Below, piece after piece: positions 1 through 8,645 of a DNA stretch of 64,000 nt (the first letter of the stretch is position 1; the number at the start of each line of letters is the position of its first letter). The stretch is from Streptomyces sp. NBC_00286 (lineage in GTDB: Bacteria; Actinomycetota; Actinomycetes; Streptomycetales; Streptomycetaceae): NCBI RefSeq assembly GCF_036173125.1, contig NZ_CP108054.1:9307501-9371500 (forward strand), in the 5' to 3' direction. Below the pieces are notes generated by a model. It saw only the letters and a list, made by a program, of their open reading frames with translations, had not been told where the DNA came from and searched no databases. The translations under genes were made by a program, and so were the position numbers.

Positions 1-54
1 GGGTCGACGGAACGTACGCGCTCACGGCCTGTGCAGACTCACGGACCGTACGTA

Positions 55-99
55 CTCACAGGGTCGTATGTCCTCACAGGGTCGTACGTCCTCACAGGG
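55..99. repeat. 18-bp short tandem repeat
   Basis: The unit CTCACAGGGTCGTAYGTC occurs twice in full (from 55 and 73) and again as a partial copy from 91. Weaker CTCACGG copies lie at 21 and 37. The stop codon of the DUF6480 gene on the minus strand falls inside the last copy. Positions 1-91 otherwise show no gene. Confidence 0.7.
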
Positions 100-328
100 C
101 GAGCGCGATCGCGAACGCCAGGAAGCCCGCGGCGACCAGCACCACGAGAATCAGGATGAGGGTCAGCGGGCCCTTGGCCCAGCCGCTCGGCGGGTTGTGG
201 GTCTCTTGCGGTCCGGCACCGGGCGTACTGCTCTCGGCGGGCGGCGTCTCGCCGGGCGGAACGCCGCCACCGGGATCCAGGCCGGGAGTCCGCAGCGGAT
301 CGGGGTCTGGGTTGCTGTGCTGCTGCAT
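92..328 (-). CDS. DUF6480 family small membrane protein
   Basis: The 78-residue product has a Pro/Gly/Thr-rich N-terminal half and one hydrophobic helix at about residues 55-78 (LTLILILVVLVAAGFLAFAI), so it is probably anchored in the membrane with a short outer or inner tail. Length and layout match the small Streptomyces proteins called DUF6480, whose role is unknown. The open frame continues far upstream, but only the ATG at 328 gives a protein of this kind; a GGGGAA stretch about 11 bases upstream is a weak ribosome site, and a better AGGAGG at 369-374 has no usable start near it. It is divergent from the glycosyltransferase pair. Confidence 0.7.
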   Translation of the reverse strand: MQQHSNPDPDPLRTPGLDPGGGVPPGETPPAESSTPGAGPQETHNPPSGWAKGPLTLILILVVLVAAGFLAFAIALAL

Positions 329-499
329 GCTGCGCGAGTTCCCCGCACATCCGGTGACGAACGGCGAAGAACCTCCTGATTCACGACGACTTGTCGCCCG
401 GGGTTTGAGGTGGGCACACCGGGCTACCGCGTACAGCGCGCAGACGGCACAAGACATCACAACACGGCACAGGACGTACGAGTGAGCAAGGAGCCCCCG

Positions 500-1378
500 A
501 TGACAGGGATGGACCGGCCCGTGGGCGTCGTCATCGCCACCCGCGACCGGACCGACTCCCTCGCCGTCACCCTGCGCCGGCTGCTCGCCCTGCCGGAGAA
601 GCCGCCCGTGGTCGTGGCCGACAACGCGTCGAGTGACGGCACGCGCGCGATGATCGCCAAACGGTTCCCCGAGGTACGGGTGCTCGCCCTGCCGGTCAAT
701 CGCGGGGCCCTCGCCCGCAACGACGCCGTACGCGCCCTCGACACGCCCTACGTGGCCTTCAGTGACGACGACTCCTGGTGGGAACCGGGCGCCCTGGACA
801 CCGCGGCCAGGCTGCTGGGCGCCCACCCGCGGCTCGGGCTGCTCTCCGCGCGCACACTGGTCGGCCCCGACGACGCACCCGACCCGCTCAACGACTCCCT
901 CGCCGCCTCGCCCCTGGGCCCGGCCGCCGACCTGCCGGGCACCCAGGTACTCGGCTTCCTCGGCTGCGCCGCTGTCGCCCGCCGGTCGGCCTTTCTCGAC
1001 GCCGGCGGCTACCACCGGCTGTTGTTCTTCGGCGCGGAGGAGAACCTGCTCGCGTACGACCTCGCCGCGCGCGGCTGGGGCGTCGCCCACTGCCCGGAGG
1101 TGGTCGCGCACCACGATCCGGCTCCGGTGCCACGGGCCCACCGCCGTGCCGTCGTACGCCGCAACGAGCTGCTCACCGCCTGGCTGCGCCGTCCGCCGCC
1201 CGTCGCCCTGCGCCGCACCCGGGACCTGGCCGTCGAGGCCCGCCGCGACCCCGAGGCCCGGCGGGCCCTGCGCGCCGCGCTGGCGGTGCTGCCCGCAGCG
1301 CTGGGCGCCCGCAGGCCGCTGCCCCCGCACGTCGAGCGGGACGTGCGCCGCGTCGAGGAGGCCTCCCGTGAGCGATGA
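500..1378 (+). CDS. Family 2 glycosyltransferase (first of tandem pair)
   Basis: This 292-residue GT-A fold glycosyltransferase would move a sugar from a nucleotide donor to an unknown acceptor in the cytoplasm. Visible motifs are the nucleotide-binding start VGVVIATRDR, DNASSDGT (residues 41-48) and the metal-binding acidic stretch SDDDSWW (88-94). No membrane segment is seen. The ATG at 500 is chosen because AAGGAG lies 6 bases upstream; longer in-frame versions have no ribosome site. Its end overlaps the next gene by 11 bases, so the two are probably translated together. The acceptor cannot be told from context. Confidence 0.85.
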   Translation: MTGMDRPVGVVIATRDRTDSLAVTLRRLLALPEKPPVVVADNASSDGTRAMIAKRFPEVRVLALPVNRGALARNDAVRALDTPYVAFSDDDSWWEPGALDTAARLLGAHPRLGLLSARTLVGPDDAPDPLNDSLAASPLGPAADLPGTQVLGFLGCAAVARRSAFLDAGGYHRLLFFGAEENLLAYDLAARGWGVAHCPEVVAHHDPAPVPRAHRRAVVRRNELLTAWLRRPPPVALRRTRDLAVEARRDPEARRALRAALAVLPAALGARRPLPPHVERDVRRVEEASRER

Positions 1379-2264
1379 CCGGACGACCGTGGTCGTGATC
1401 ACCCACAACCGGCGCAAGGAACTCCTGCGCACCCTCGACGACCTCGCCGAGCTGCCCGAGGCCCCGCCGGTGATCGTCACCGACAACGCCTCCACGGACG
1501 GCACCGCCGAGGCCGTCGCGCACCACCATCCCGGCGTACGGCTGCTGCGCCCGGGCCGCAACCTCGGCGCCGTAGGCCGCAACCTGGCCGTACGACAGGT
1601 GCGTACGCCGTACGTGGCCTTCTGCGACGACGACTCCTGGTGGGAGCCCGGAGCACTGTCCCGCGCCGCGGACCTCCTGGACCCCCGCGACCGGCTCGCG
1701 GCCGTCACGGCCCGCATCCTCGTCGAACCGGGCGCCACCGAGGACCCGATCGTCGAGGAACTGCGCAACTCGCCGATCCCCGGCCCTCGTTGGCTGCCGG
1801 GCCCCGCCCTCGGCTCCTTCCTGGCCGCCGCCACTGTGCTGCGCACCGACGCGTTCCGCGCCGCGGGCGGCTTCTGTCCGCGGCTGTGGCTGGGCGGCGA
1901 GGAGGAACTGCTCGCCGCGGACCTGGCGGCGGACGGCTGGTGGCTGGCCTACGCCGAGGAGCTGACGGTCCATCACCGTCCGTCGCCCGTACGGGACCCC
2001 ACGCGACGCCGCACCCACGGCATCCGCAACACCCTGTGGTTCACCTGGCTACGCCGCCCGGCCCCCGCCGCACTGCGCCGCACCCTGCATCTCGCCCGCA
2101 CCGTCCCCCGGGACCGCGCCTCTCTCCGGGCCTTCGGCGAGGCGGCCGCCGGACTGCCCTGGGTCCTGCGCGAGCGAACCGTCGTACCGCCGGAGGTCGA
2201 GGCCCGGCTGAAACTGCTGGAACACGCCCAGCGCCACTCGAGGGCCCGCCAGTACACGGGCTGA
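1368..2264 (+). CDS. Family 2 glycosyltransferase (second of tandem pair)
   Basis: This is a 298-residue paralogue of the preceding gene. It repeats the same motifs at nearly the same positions: VVVITHNR at the start, DNASTDGT (39-46) and DDDSWWEPGAL from about 87. The GTG at 1368 sits inside the end of the upstream gene and is preceded by GAGGAGG, so the pair is translationally coupled. The shared DDDSWWEPGAL stretch points to a local duplication, after which the two may use different acceptors. It ends before a long hairpin that faces a minus-strand gene. Confidence 0.85.
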   Translation: MSDDRTTVVVITHNRRKELLRTLDDLAELPEAPPVIVTDNASTDGTAEAVAHHHPGVRLLRPGRNLGAVGRNLAVRQVRTPYVAFCDDDSWWEPGALSRAADLLDPRDRLAAVTARILVEPGATEDPIVEELRNSPIPGPRWLPGPALGSFLAAATVLRTDAFRAAGGFCPRLWLGGEEELLAADLAADGWWLAYAEELTVHHRPSPVRDPTRRRTHGIRNTLWFTWLRRPAPAALRRTLHLARTVPRDRASLRAFGEAAAGLPWVLRERTVVPPEVEARLKLLEHAQRHSRARQYTG

Positions 2265-2344
2265 GCCGGGCATTGCCGGGATCACGGGCCCGCGCTTGGA
2301 AGCGGAAATGGAGGAGCCGCCGGTGGAGGACAAGCTGGACCAGT

Positions 2345-2422
2345 GACGAGGCGAAGCCTCACGCTCGAGTCTCGAGTGAGGCTTCCTCGAGTCTCGAGTC
2401 TCAAGTGAGGCTTCGCCTCGTC
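2345..2422. terminator. Long hairpin between convergent genes
   Basis: GACGAGGCGAAGCCTCAC at 2345-2362 is repeated as a perfect 18-base inverted copy at 2405-2422. The inner 42 bases hold two copies of CTCGAGTCTCGAG, which can pair with each other except at the central base, so the whole stretch can fold into one very long stem. It lies between the ends of the glycosyltransferase pair and the gene at 2452, as a two-way terminator would. It has no T-run. Confidence 0.6.
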
Positions 2423-2451
2423 AGCGGATCGGCCACACCGGATGGGGCGGT

Positions 2452-2652
2452 TCAGTCCGCGCTCTCCGGGCGTTCGCCCTTGGGGCCACGGCCGCGTTCC
2501 GTGCGGGGCCCGCGGCTGCGCCAGTCCGGGTCCTCCCGCAGCGTCTCGTTGGCTTCCTCGTTGGCATGCTGGTCGGGGGTCCCGGCCGCCTCCGCGTCTT
2601 TGCGCAGCCTCGCGCGCCGGGTGTCGTACTTCTTGCTCCCGGGTTCGGGCAC
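2452..2652 (-). CDS. Small charged hypothetical protein
   Basis: The product has 66 residues, rich in Arg, Glu, Asp and Pro with no hydrophobic segment, and is probably disordered and cytoplasmic. I do not recognise a named domain. The GTG at 2652 is preferred because AGGAGG (2661-2666) is 8 bases upstream; a GTG at 2661 would overlap that ribosome site. It lies just downstream of the DUF2267 gene on the same strand with a 26-base gap, so they may be co-transcribed. Confidence 0.55.
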   Translation of the reverse strand: MPEPGSKKYDTRRARLRKDAEAAGTPDQHANEEANETLREDPDWRSRGPRTERGRGPKGERPESAD

Positions 2653-2678
2653 GTCGATCACCTCCTGAACACTGCGGG

Positions 2679-3083
2679 CTAGTCAGTACTGCCCGCGAAG
2701 AGGACCTCGGCGAGGTCGTCGTCGAGGGAGGGGCGGATCTGCGTGGCCAGGGCACCGTCGGTGGCCTCGGTCGCGACCTCGATCACGCAGCGGGCTTCGT
2801 GCAGGGCCTTCGGATAGCTGGTTCCGGCACGCTCCGCCACCCGGCTGAAGAACTGCTCCCGGTCCATCCGGATGCCGGTGTAGGGCTCGCCCGGCGCGTG
2901 CGCCACCCGGCGCAGATGCTCGCCGACCTCCTGCGGCAGCTGGGCCGCGGCCTTCTCCGCAACCGATGCCGGAACGCGTTCGGCGAGGGTTTCCAGGCTG
3001 GCCCGGGTGACCCTCTCGGCCGCACCGCGGCTGTCCAGTCGGGCGCGGGCCTGAACCTGACCGATAAAGGCATCGTGCTGCAT
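2679..3083 (-). CDS. DUF2267 domain protein
   Basis: The product has 134 residues and reads as two helical hairpins of the DUF2267 family: an N-terminal segment with the run of small residues typical of the family (SRGAAERVTRASLETLAERV, about residues 18-37) and a second segment around residues 72-110. The family is small, cytoplasmic and of unknown biochemical role, and often lies near stress genes. A GAGGTGAACC ribosome site precedes the ATG at 3083. A second DUF2267 gene lies at 11864. It is divergent from the molybdopterin oxidoreductase. Confidence 0.8.
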   Translation of the reverse strand: MQHDAFIGQVQARARLDSRGAAERVTRASLETLAERVPASVAEKAAAQLPQEVGEHLRRVAHAPGEPYTGIRMDREQFFSRVAERAGTSYPKALHEARCVIEVATEATDGALATQIRPSLDDDLAEVLFAGSTD

Positions 3084-3295
3084 GGTTCACCTCGCTTCCT
3101 TGCCGTTCACCCGGAACGGGTTACCCCGGCCTTTGGCACGAAACGGGAAGAGGGGCGTATCCCGGCATGCCGTCGGCGGGCGCCGGGCGCCGAGCGCGCG
3201 CAGCGGTTTGCCGGGCGTACGAAGGGCACTCGTCGCCAGATGACCGACGCGGACTCGACGCGGACTCCGGGCGGCAGGAGGGAAGAGGCGGGCCC

Positions 3296-5770
3296 ATGGG
3301 ACGACTGGACCGGATCGCTGAGCCGTGGGGGACCCGCACGCCTTACGCGCGAGGCGAGAAATGGCCGGTGCGGGTGGACACCTTCCTGGCCGACGGCAAC
3401 GGCGCCGAGCACCCCGACCGATGGGTACGGTCCGCCTCGGTGCTGCACTCCAACGGAGACGCGCTGGACATCGCGGTCAAGGACGGGCGGATCGTCGGAG
3501 TGCGCGGCCGTGCCGAGGACCGGGTGAACCACGGCCGTCTGGACCCCAAGGACTTGTACGGCTGGCAGGCGGGTGCCTCCCCGGACCGGCTGACACGGCC
3601 GTTGGTGCGGCGGGGCGGCCGCCTGGTGGAGACGGACTGGGACACCGCGATGGACCACATCGTGGCCCGTACGAAGGAACTCCTGCGGGACCAGGGGCCG
3701 AGCGCGATCGGCTTCTACACCACCGGGCAGCTCTTCCTGGAGGAGTACTACACCCTGAGCCTGATCGCCCACGGCGGCCTTGGCACCAACCACCTGGACG
3801 GCAACACCCGGCTGTGCACGGCGACGGCGGCCGAGGCACTGAAGCAGTCCTTCGCCTGCGACGGACAGCCCGGCTCGTACACCGACATCGACCACGCCGA
3901 CGTCATCGCCCTGTTCGGACACAACGTGGCGGAGACGCAGCCCGTGCTGTGGATGCGCATCCTCGACCGGCTCGCGGGACCCGAACCGCCCGCGCTGATC
4001 TGCGTGGATCCCCGCCTGACTCCGGTGGCCCGTGCCGCGGCGGTGCACCTGGCCCCCAGGCCGGGCACCAACGTGGCGCTGATGAACGGGCTGCTGCACG
4101 AGATCATCGGCAACGGCTGGACGGACGCGGAGTACATCACCCGGCACACGGTGGGCTTCGACGAGCTGGAGCGCCGCGTGAAGGAGTACCCGCCCGAACG
4201 GGCCGCCGAGATCTGCGACGTGCCCGCCGAAGAGATCCGGCGGGCAGCCCGGGCGCTGGGCACCTGCGAGCGGCTGGTGTCCACGGTGCTGCAGGGCTTC
4301 TACCAGTCCCACCAGGCCACGGCCGCCGCGGTGCAGGTGAACAACCTCCACCTCGTACGCGGCATGCTCGGCCGCCCGGGCTGCGGAGTGCTGCAGATGA
4401 ACGGCCAGCCCACGGCCCAGAACACCCGCGAGTGCGGCGCCGACGGCGATCTTCCGGGCTTCCGCAACTGGGCCGACGACGCACAGGTCGCCGACCTCGG
4501 CCGGGTCTGGAACGTCGACCCGTCGCGGATTCCGCATTACGGTCCGCCCACCCACGCCATGAAGATGTTCCGCTACGCGGAGCAGGGTTCCCTGCGCATG
4601 CTGTGGGTCACGGGCACCAACCCCGCGGTGTCCCTGCCGGAACTGTCCCGCATCCGTTCCGTACTGTCCCAGGAGCGCCTCTTCCTCATCGTCCAGGACC
4701 TGTTCCCCACGGAGACCACCGAGCTGGCCGACGTCGTACTGCCGGCAGCCGGATGGGCCGAGAAGACGGGCACCTTCACCAACGCCGACCGCACCGTCCA
4801 CCTCTCCGAGAAGGCGGTCGACCCGCCCGGCCGTGCGCGCCCCGACCTGGACATCTTCCTGGACTACGCCCGGCGCATGGACTTGCGCGACAAGGACGGC
4901 GGCCCGCTGGTGAAGTGGCACGATCCGGAGTCGGCGTTCGAGGCGTGGAAGGAATGCTCCCGTGGCCGACCGTGCGACTACACCGGCCTGAGCTACGACA
5001 GACTGCGCGGCGGCAGCGGCATCCAGTGGCCGTGCGACGCGGAACACCCGGACGGCACCGAACGCCTCTACACCGGCGGCGCCTTCTGGAGCGACCCCGA
5101 CTACTGCGAGAGCTATGGCCGGGACCTGGTCACCGGAGCACCCGTGGAGCCCACGGAGTACCGGGCGATGAACCCGTACGGCAAGGCGGTGATCAAGTCG
5201 GCCGGATATCTCCCTCCGCATGAACAACCGGACGGTGACCACCCCTTCCTGCTCACCACCGGACGCACGCTCTACCACTTCCACACCCGCACCAAGACGG
5301 CCCGCGCCCCCCAACTGCAGGCCGCGGCCCCCGAGATGTGGGTGGAGATCTCGACCGGTGACGCGAGCGAGTTGGGCGTCATGGAGGGAGACCTGGTCGA
5401 GGTCTCCACGCCACGCGGCTCGGTGCGTGCCAAGGCCCGGGTCAGCGGCATCCGGGACGGAGTGCTGTTCCTTCCGTTCCACTACGGCTACTGGGACATC
5501 GACGAGGGATCCGAAGCCGACGAGGCCCACGGCCGGGCCGCCAACGAGCTGACCCTCACCGACTGGGACGCCGCCTCCAAGCAACCCCTGTACAAGACCG
5601 CCGCGGCCCGGCTGCGCCGCATTCGGGCGCAGGACGGCAGCCCCGCCCCGGCTCCGACGACGGCCGCCTCCGCACCGCTCGGCGCCGGCGTGCCCGAGAC
5701 TCGGGGCGGCCCGGCCGCGGAATCAGATGAGGACGTACGCGGTACGCCGCCGACGGAAGGTGACACATGA
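3296..5770 (+). CDS. Molybdopterin oxidoreductase lacking N-terminal Fe-S motif
   Basis: The 824-residue product belongs to the DMSO-reductase/NapA/formate-dehydrogenase superfamily of bis-MGD enzymes. The body is complete: the NTRLC stretch places Cys174 where NapA-type enzymes have the cysteine ligand of molybdenum, LFGHNVAETQ and VTGTNPAVSLPEL are pterin-binding stretches, and the C-terminal molydopterin-dinucleotide domain begins near HPFLLTTGR. The usual CxxCxxxC cluster motif is absent: there is no cysteine in about the first 170 residues, and RTPYARGEKWPV stands where it would be. No Tat signal is seen, so it is probably cytoplasmic. The substrate is unknown. The ATG at 3296 is preceded by purine-rich GGAGGGAAGAGG. 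The gene overlaps the next by 4 bases. Confidence 0.8.
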   Translation: MGRLDRIAEPWGTRTPYARGEKWPVRVDTFLADGNGAEHPDRWVRSASVLHSNGDALDIAVKDGRIVGVRGRAEDRVNHGRLDPKDLYGWQAGASPDRLTRPLVRRGGRLVETDWDTAMDHIVARTKELLRDQGPSAIGFYTTGQLFLEEYYTLSLIAHGGLGTNHLDGNTRLCTATAAEALKQSFACDGQPGSYTDIDHADVIALFGHNVAETQPVLWMRILDRLAGPEPPALICVDPRLTPVARAAAVHLAPRPGTNVALMNGLLHEIIGNGWTDAEYITRHTVGFDELERRVKEYPPERAAEICDVPAEEIRRAARALGTCERLVSTVLQGFYQSHQATAAAVQVNNLHLVRGMLGRPGCGVLQMNGQPTAQNTRECGADGDLPGFRNWADDAQVADLGRVWNVDPSRIPHYGPPTHAMKMFRYAEQGSLRMLWVTGTNPAVSLPELSRIRSVLSQERLFLIVQDLFPTETTELADVVLPAAGWAEKTGTFTNADRTVHLSEKAVDPPGRARPDLDIFLDYARRMDLRDKDGGPLVKWHDPESAFEAWKECSRGRPCDYTGLSYDRLRGGSGIQWPCDAEHPDGTERLYTGGAFWSDPDYCESYGRDLVTGAPVEPTEYRAMNPYGKAVIKSAGYLPPHEQPDGDHPFLLTTGRTLYHFHTRTKTARAPQLQAAAPEMWVEISTGDASELGVMEGDLVEVSTPRGSVRAKARVSGIRDGVLFLPFHYGYWDIDEGSEADEAHGRAANELTLTDWDAASKQPLYKTAAARLRRIRAQDGSPAPAPTTAASAPLGAGVPETRGGPAAESDEDVRGTPPTEGDT

Positions 5771-6267
5771 AGATCGGCCTGGTGCTGCGGGACCTGCATC
5801 GCGAGGAGCGTGAGCTGGCCCGGGAACTGCTGCACACCGCTGAACGGCACAAGACCTCGCACGACATCCACCACCTCGCGCTCGACCTCGCGGACTGGTC
5901 CCACCGGCACATCCGCGAGCTGGCCGAACTCGCCGAGCGCTACGACGTCACCCTCGACCCGGAACCCGACGACGAGCCGGGACCGGTCGGCCGGCTGCGC
6001 GAGAAGGGCAGCGAGATCATCGGCCGCCGCGGCGAGGCGGGACGCCGGGGCGACGCGGGACTGCTCCTGCTCCGTGATCTGAGAAGGATCTGCCAGCAGG
6101 CGTCGGCGGTCTCCGTCGACTGGGAACTCGTCGCCCAGGCCGCCCAGGCCACCGCGGACGACCAGCTGCTCGACCTCGCACAACGATGCCATCCCGACAC
6201 CTTGCGCCAACTGCGCTGGGCGAACGCCGAGTTGAAGGAGACCTCGCCCCAGGTACTGACGAGCTGA
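5767..6267 (+). CDS. Helical protein coupled to molybdopterin oxidoreductase
   Basis: This 166-residue protein of unknown function starts at an ATG that overlaps the stop of the molybdopterin enzyme (ATGA), which implies coupled translation and a shared job. It is almost entirely helical. Two charged amphipathic helices near the N-terminus are rich in His and Glu (TAERHKTSHDIHH and ADWSHRHIRELAE, about residues 24-57), as in four-helix-bundle metal proteins. A flexible Gly/Arg-rich stretch at about 73-98 separates them from a second helical half. It could be a metal-binding partner or chaperone; this is inference from position and composition only. Confidence 0.55.
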   Translation: MKIGLVLRDLHREERELARELLHTAERHKTSHDIHHLALDLADWSHRHIRELAELAERYDVTLDPEPDDEPGPVGRLREKGSEIIGRRGEAGRRGDAGLLLLRDLRRICQQASAVSVDWELVAQAAQATADDQLLDLAQRCHPDTLRQLRWANAELKETSPQVLTS

Positions 6268-6298
6268 GCGCTCCGCACGCTGCTGAGGGCCCTGGGGC

Positions 6299-7084
6299 TC
6301 AGACTCGCCCCGACGCCGCCGCCAACTCCCGTACGGGCGCGGACCACGCGTCAGGAACCAGCCAGGGAAACGTATGCGCCCCCGGCACCTCGATATACCG
6401 GCCGTCCGGCACCAGGCTCGCGAGCTCCCGGCCCCAGCGGGCCGTACTGATCCGGTCCTCACGGCCGCGGATCACCAGCAGCGGAACGCGCAGCCGGGCG
6501 ACGGAGTCCTCCAGCCGGTCGGCCCGGTGCACCAGGACGATGTGCACCATCCTGCGCACCCCGGCCCGTTTCCACTCCGGGCGATGGTTCTCGCTGAGCC
6601 CGGACGGTTCGTGGCGGGAGTCCAGCCGCCACCGGAGCAGCAGCCGCGGCACGCTTCGGGCCATGGGGTCGACGGTGGGACTGGCCAGTACGACGCCCAC
6701 GACGTCCGGGTGATCCACGGCGGCCCGAGCGGCGACCTGAGTACCGCTGGAGTGCCCGATGAGCACCACCGGCCCCAGCTCCCGCGCGCGCAGCCACTCC
6801 GCGACACAGCTCCCGAACTCCCGTACATCCATCTCATGCGGCGGATCCCCACTGCCCGCGAATCCCGGCAGTTCCACCAGATGCGCCCGGGTCCACTCGC
6901 CGAAGGCCGCAAGGCCGGGCAGCAGATAGTCGGATACGCCCATGCCCTGGACGAGTACGACCTCGGGCACCGACGGCTGCCTGCGGCCGACCGTACGACT
7001 GCGCATCCGCCCGAACTCGCCGTCGTGGTACGCGATTTCGGTGTGCTCGGGGAACACCGGGGTGTGCTGCTCGCGTGTGCTCAT
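6299..7084 (-). CDS. Alpha/beta hydrolase
   Basis: This 261-residue hydrolase has VVLVQGMGVS as oxyanion-loop region, the nucleophile elbow GHSSGTQ (Ser as nucleophile), a candidate acid Asp in IRGREDRIS and a C-terminal His in VPGAHTFPW. There is no signal peptide, so it acts in the cytoplasm. The substrate is unknown. The start at 7084 is set by AGGAGGAA upstream; the longer frame begins with unlikely sequence. It follows the unknown 473-residue protein by 16 bases, so the two probably form an operon. Confidence 0.75.
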   Translation of the reverse strand: MSTREQHTPVFPEHTEIAYHDGEFGRMRSRTVGRRQPSVPEVVLVQGMGVSDYLLPGLAAFGEWTRAHLVELPGFAGSGDPPHEMDVREFGSCVAEWLRARELGPVVLIGHSSGTQVAARAAVDHPDVVGVVLASPTVDPMARSVPRLLLRWRLDSRHEPSGLSENHRPEWKRAGVRRMVHIVLVHRADRLEDSVARLRVPLLVIRGREDRISTARWGRELASLVPDGRYIEVPGAHTFPWLVPDAWSAPVRELAAASGRV

Positions 7085-7100
7085 GGCCGGTCGTTCCTCC

Positions 7101-8522
7101 TCATCCGCTCGCCGGACGCAGGCTCTCGACTCGTGGCGGGAAGGGGGCCGAGGTGGCCGGGAAGTGGCCGAGGAACTCGTCCAGTTCGTCGACACGCAGC
7201 GGGGGAGGCATCGGGTACCGCTCGGGCAGCGCCGCCAGCGCGGGCCGGTGCCGCATCGTGGCGCCGAAGTCCCACGGGAAGGCCCGCTCGTCCACGCCCA
7301 GGGTGCCGCCGCTTTCGGCCGCGTACCGCTCGGCCACCTTGCGCCACTCGGCCACCGGGGCCTGGCCGACCGAGAGCAGACCGTTGGAGAAGAGATTGAC
7401 CCCGATTTGCCGGTACGGCTCCACTCCGCGCAGGTAGCGCTCCAGCAGGTCGAGGGAGGAATCGGCGGTGAACTGCAGCCAGAACGGTACGGCGCCCAGG
7501 CGCAGCGTCCAGTACGGCTCCCATTGGTCGTACGTCTCGACCAGCAGCCGTTCGGCGGGCAGTCCGCGGCGGTGGTGCCACCAGCGGTACAGCTCCGCGA
7601 CCGTCGGGCTCAGATGCTCCGGTTCCTCCAGGGTGATGCGCCGCACCCGGTAGCCGCGCCGGGCCGCCACCTCGGAGATGTCCTCGGTGAGCGCGTCGTC
7701 GTAGCCCCACTCGGCCTCGGGCTGACGTTCGTCAGCCGGCGACGGGTCCCAGCGGCGTACCGGCGAGCCCTGCTGCGCGAGATGCTCGGCGACCCGGTCG
7801 CTTCCGGATACGTACTCGTCCGGCGACATGCCGCCCAGCGCGCCGAACTGGAAGCTGTGGCGCTCCCCGAGAACGGTGACCGGCCAGGTCAGCGTGCAGT
7901 CCACGATGAAGATCGTCGCGCCGGGAGCCAGCCGCTCCTCGAGGAACCGCTCCAGCACCGCCCCGAGCCGCAGCCGCTTGAAGCGGAAGTACAGGAAACG
8001 CACGAGCATGGCCCGGTCCTGACTCGGGTCGTGCATATGGCACAGCGAGAGATCGGGGTTGGCCGCCACCATGGCGCGACCGAGTTCCATGCCTGCCGTG
8101 AGCGCGTTCCGCGGGCGGTCGGGGTCCACCCGGGCCCGTACCGGAACCAGATAGGTCTGCGGCAGCACCGGCGCACCCATCGCGGCCGCGAGATGCACGG
8201 CGGCACCGCTGACGGAGCCGATGAAAACGGCGGGATACGGGCCGGGGCCGTACTGCCCGGCGGTCCAGGAGGCCAGGTCCTCACTGGTGAGCCCGCGCAC
8301 CCGGGACGCACGTGAACTCTGGAAGCGTCCCGCCGTGACGAAAAGCCTGCGCTGCGCTCCGGCGGGCAGTGCCGAGGCGAGTGCCGCGAGATGCGCGGAG
8401 GCGGGCCCCGCACCCAGCGCGCGGAAGTCGCGCCCGCGCATGAATCTGCTCACCGCACGGACGGCCGCGACCGACGAGTCGAAGTCACAGAGCGTACGGC
8501 TCACCCGCCGACGATTGCGCAC
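7101..8522 (-). CDS. Conserved hypothetical protein, 473 aa
   Basis: I do not recognise this family. The protein is soluble with no clear signal or membrane segment. It has an alternating beta/alpha pattern (YPAVFIGSVSG, ATIFIVDCTLTWPV), a Trp/Tyr-rich middle (YRWWHHRRG, YDQWEPYW) and a Pro-rich end. The GTG at 8522 is preceded by AGGAGG 5 bases away, which makes the start secure. It sits directly upstream of an alpha/beta hydrolase in the same direction, so it may hand over or modify the same substrate; that is inference. Confidence 0.6.
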   Translation of the reverse strand: MRNRRRVSRTLCDFDSSVAAVRAVSRFMRGRDFRALGAGPASAHLAALASALPAGAQRRLFVTAGRFQSSRASRVRGLTSEDLASWTAGQYGPGPYPAVFIGSVSGAAVHLAAAMGAPVLPQTYLVPVRARVDPDRPRNALTAGMELGRAMVAANPDLSLCHMHDPSQDRAMLVRFLYFRFKRLRLGAVLERFLEERLAPGATIFIVDCTLTWPVTVLGERHSFQFGALGGMSPDEYVSGSDRVAEHLAQQGSPVRRWDPSPADERQPEAEWGYDDALTEDISEVAARRGYRVRRITLEEPEHLSPTVAELYRWWHHRRGLPAERLLVETYDQWEPYWTLRLGAVPFWLQFTADSSLDLLERYLRGVEPYRQIGVNLFSNGLLSVGQAPVAEWRKVAERYAAESGGTLGVDERAFPWDFGATMRHRPALAALPERYPMPPPLRVDELDEFLGHFPATSAPFPPRVESLRPASG

Positions 8523-8645
8523 AGGGACCTCCTCGGTTCGGAGGGGGTGGCATCCCGGGTTCCCCGCGCGGGGCGCCGCTAACGCCGCACCACCATGCCT
8601 GCCGCGTCAGGTGTGGCCGTGCTCCTCGCGGGTACTGCGGCGCGC

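Noticed and set aside
3084..3295. A stress sigma factor promoter between DUF2267 and the molybdopterin gene
   Set aside because: GGGT-like words are present, but no pair with correct spacing could be fixed by eye in such GC-rich DNA.
3107..5584. An open frame of 825 codons on the minus strand, and other very long antisense frames across the window
   Set aside because: They mirror real genes with strong GC third-position bias; their proteins are rich in Arg, Gly, Val and His without domain motifs and have no ribosome sites.
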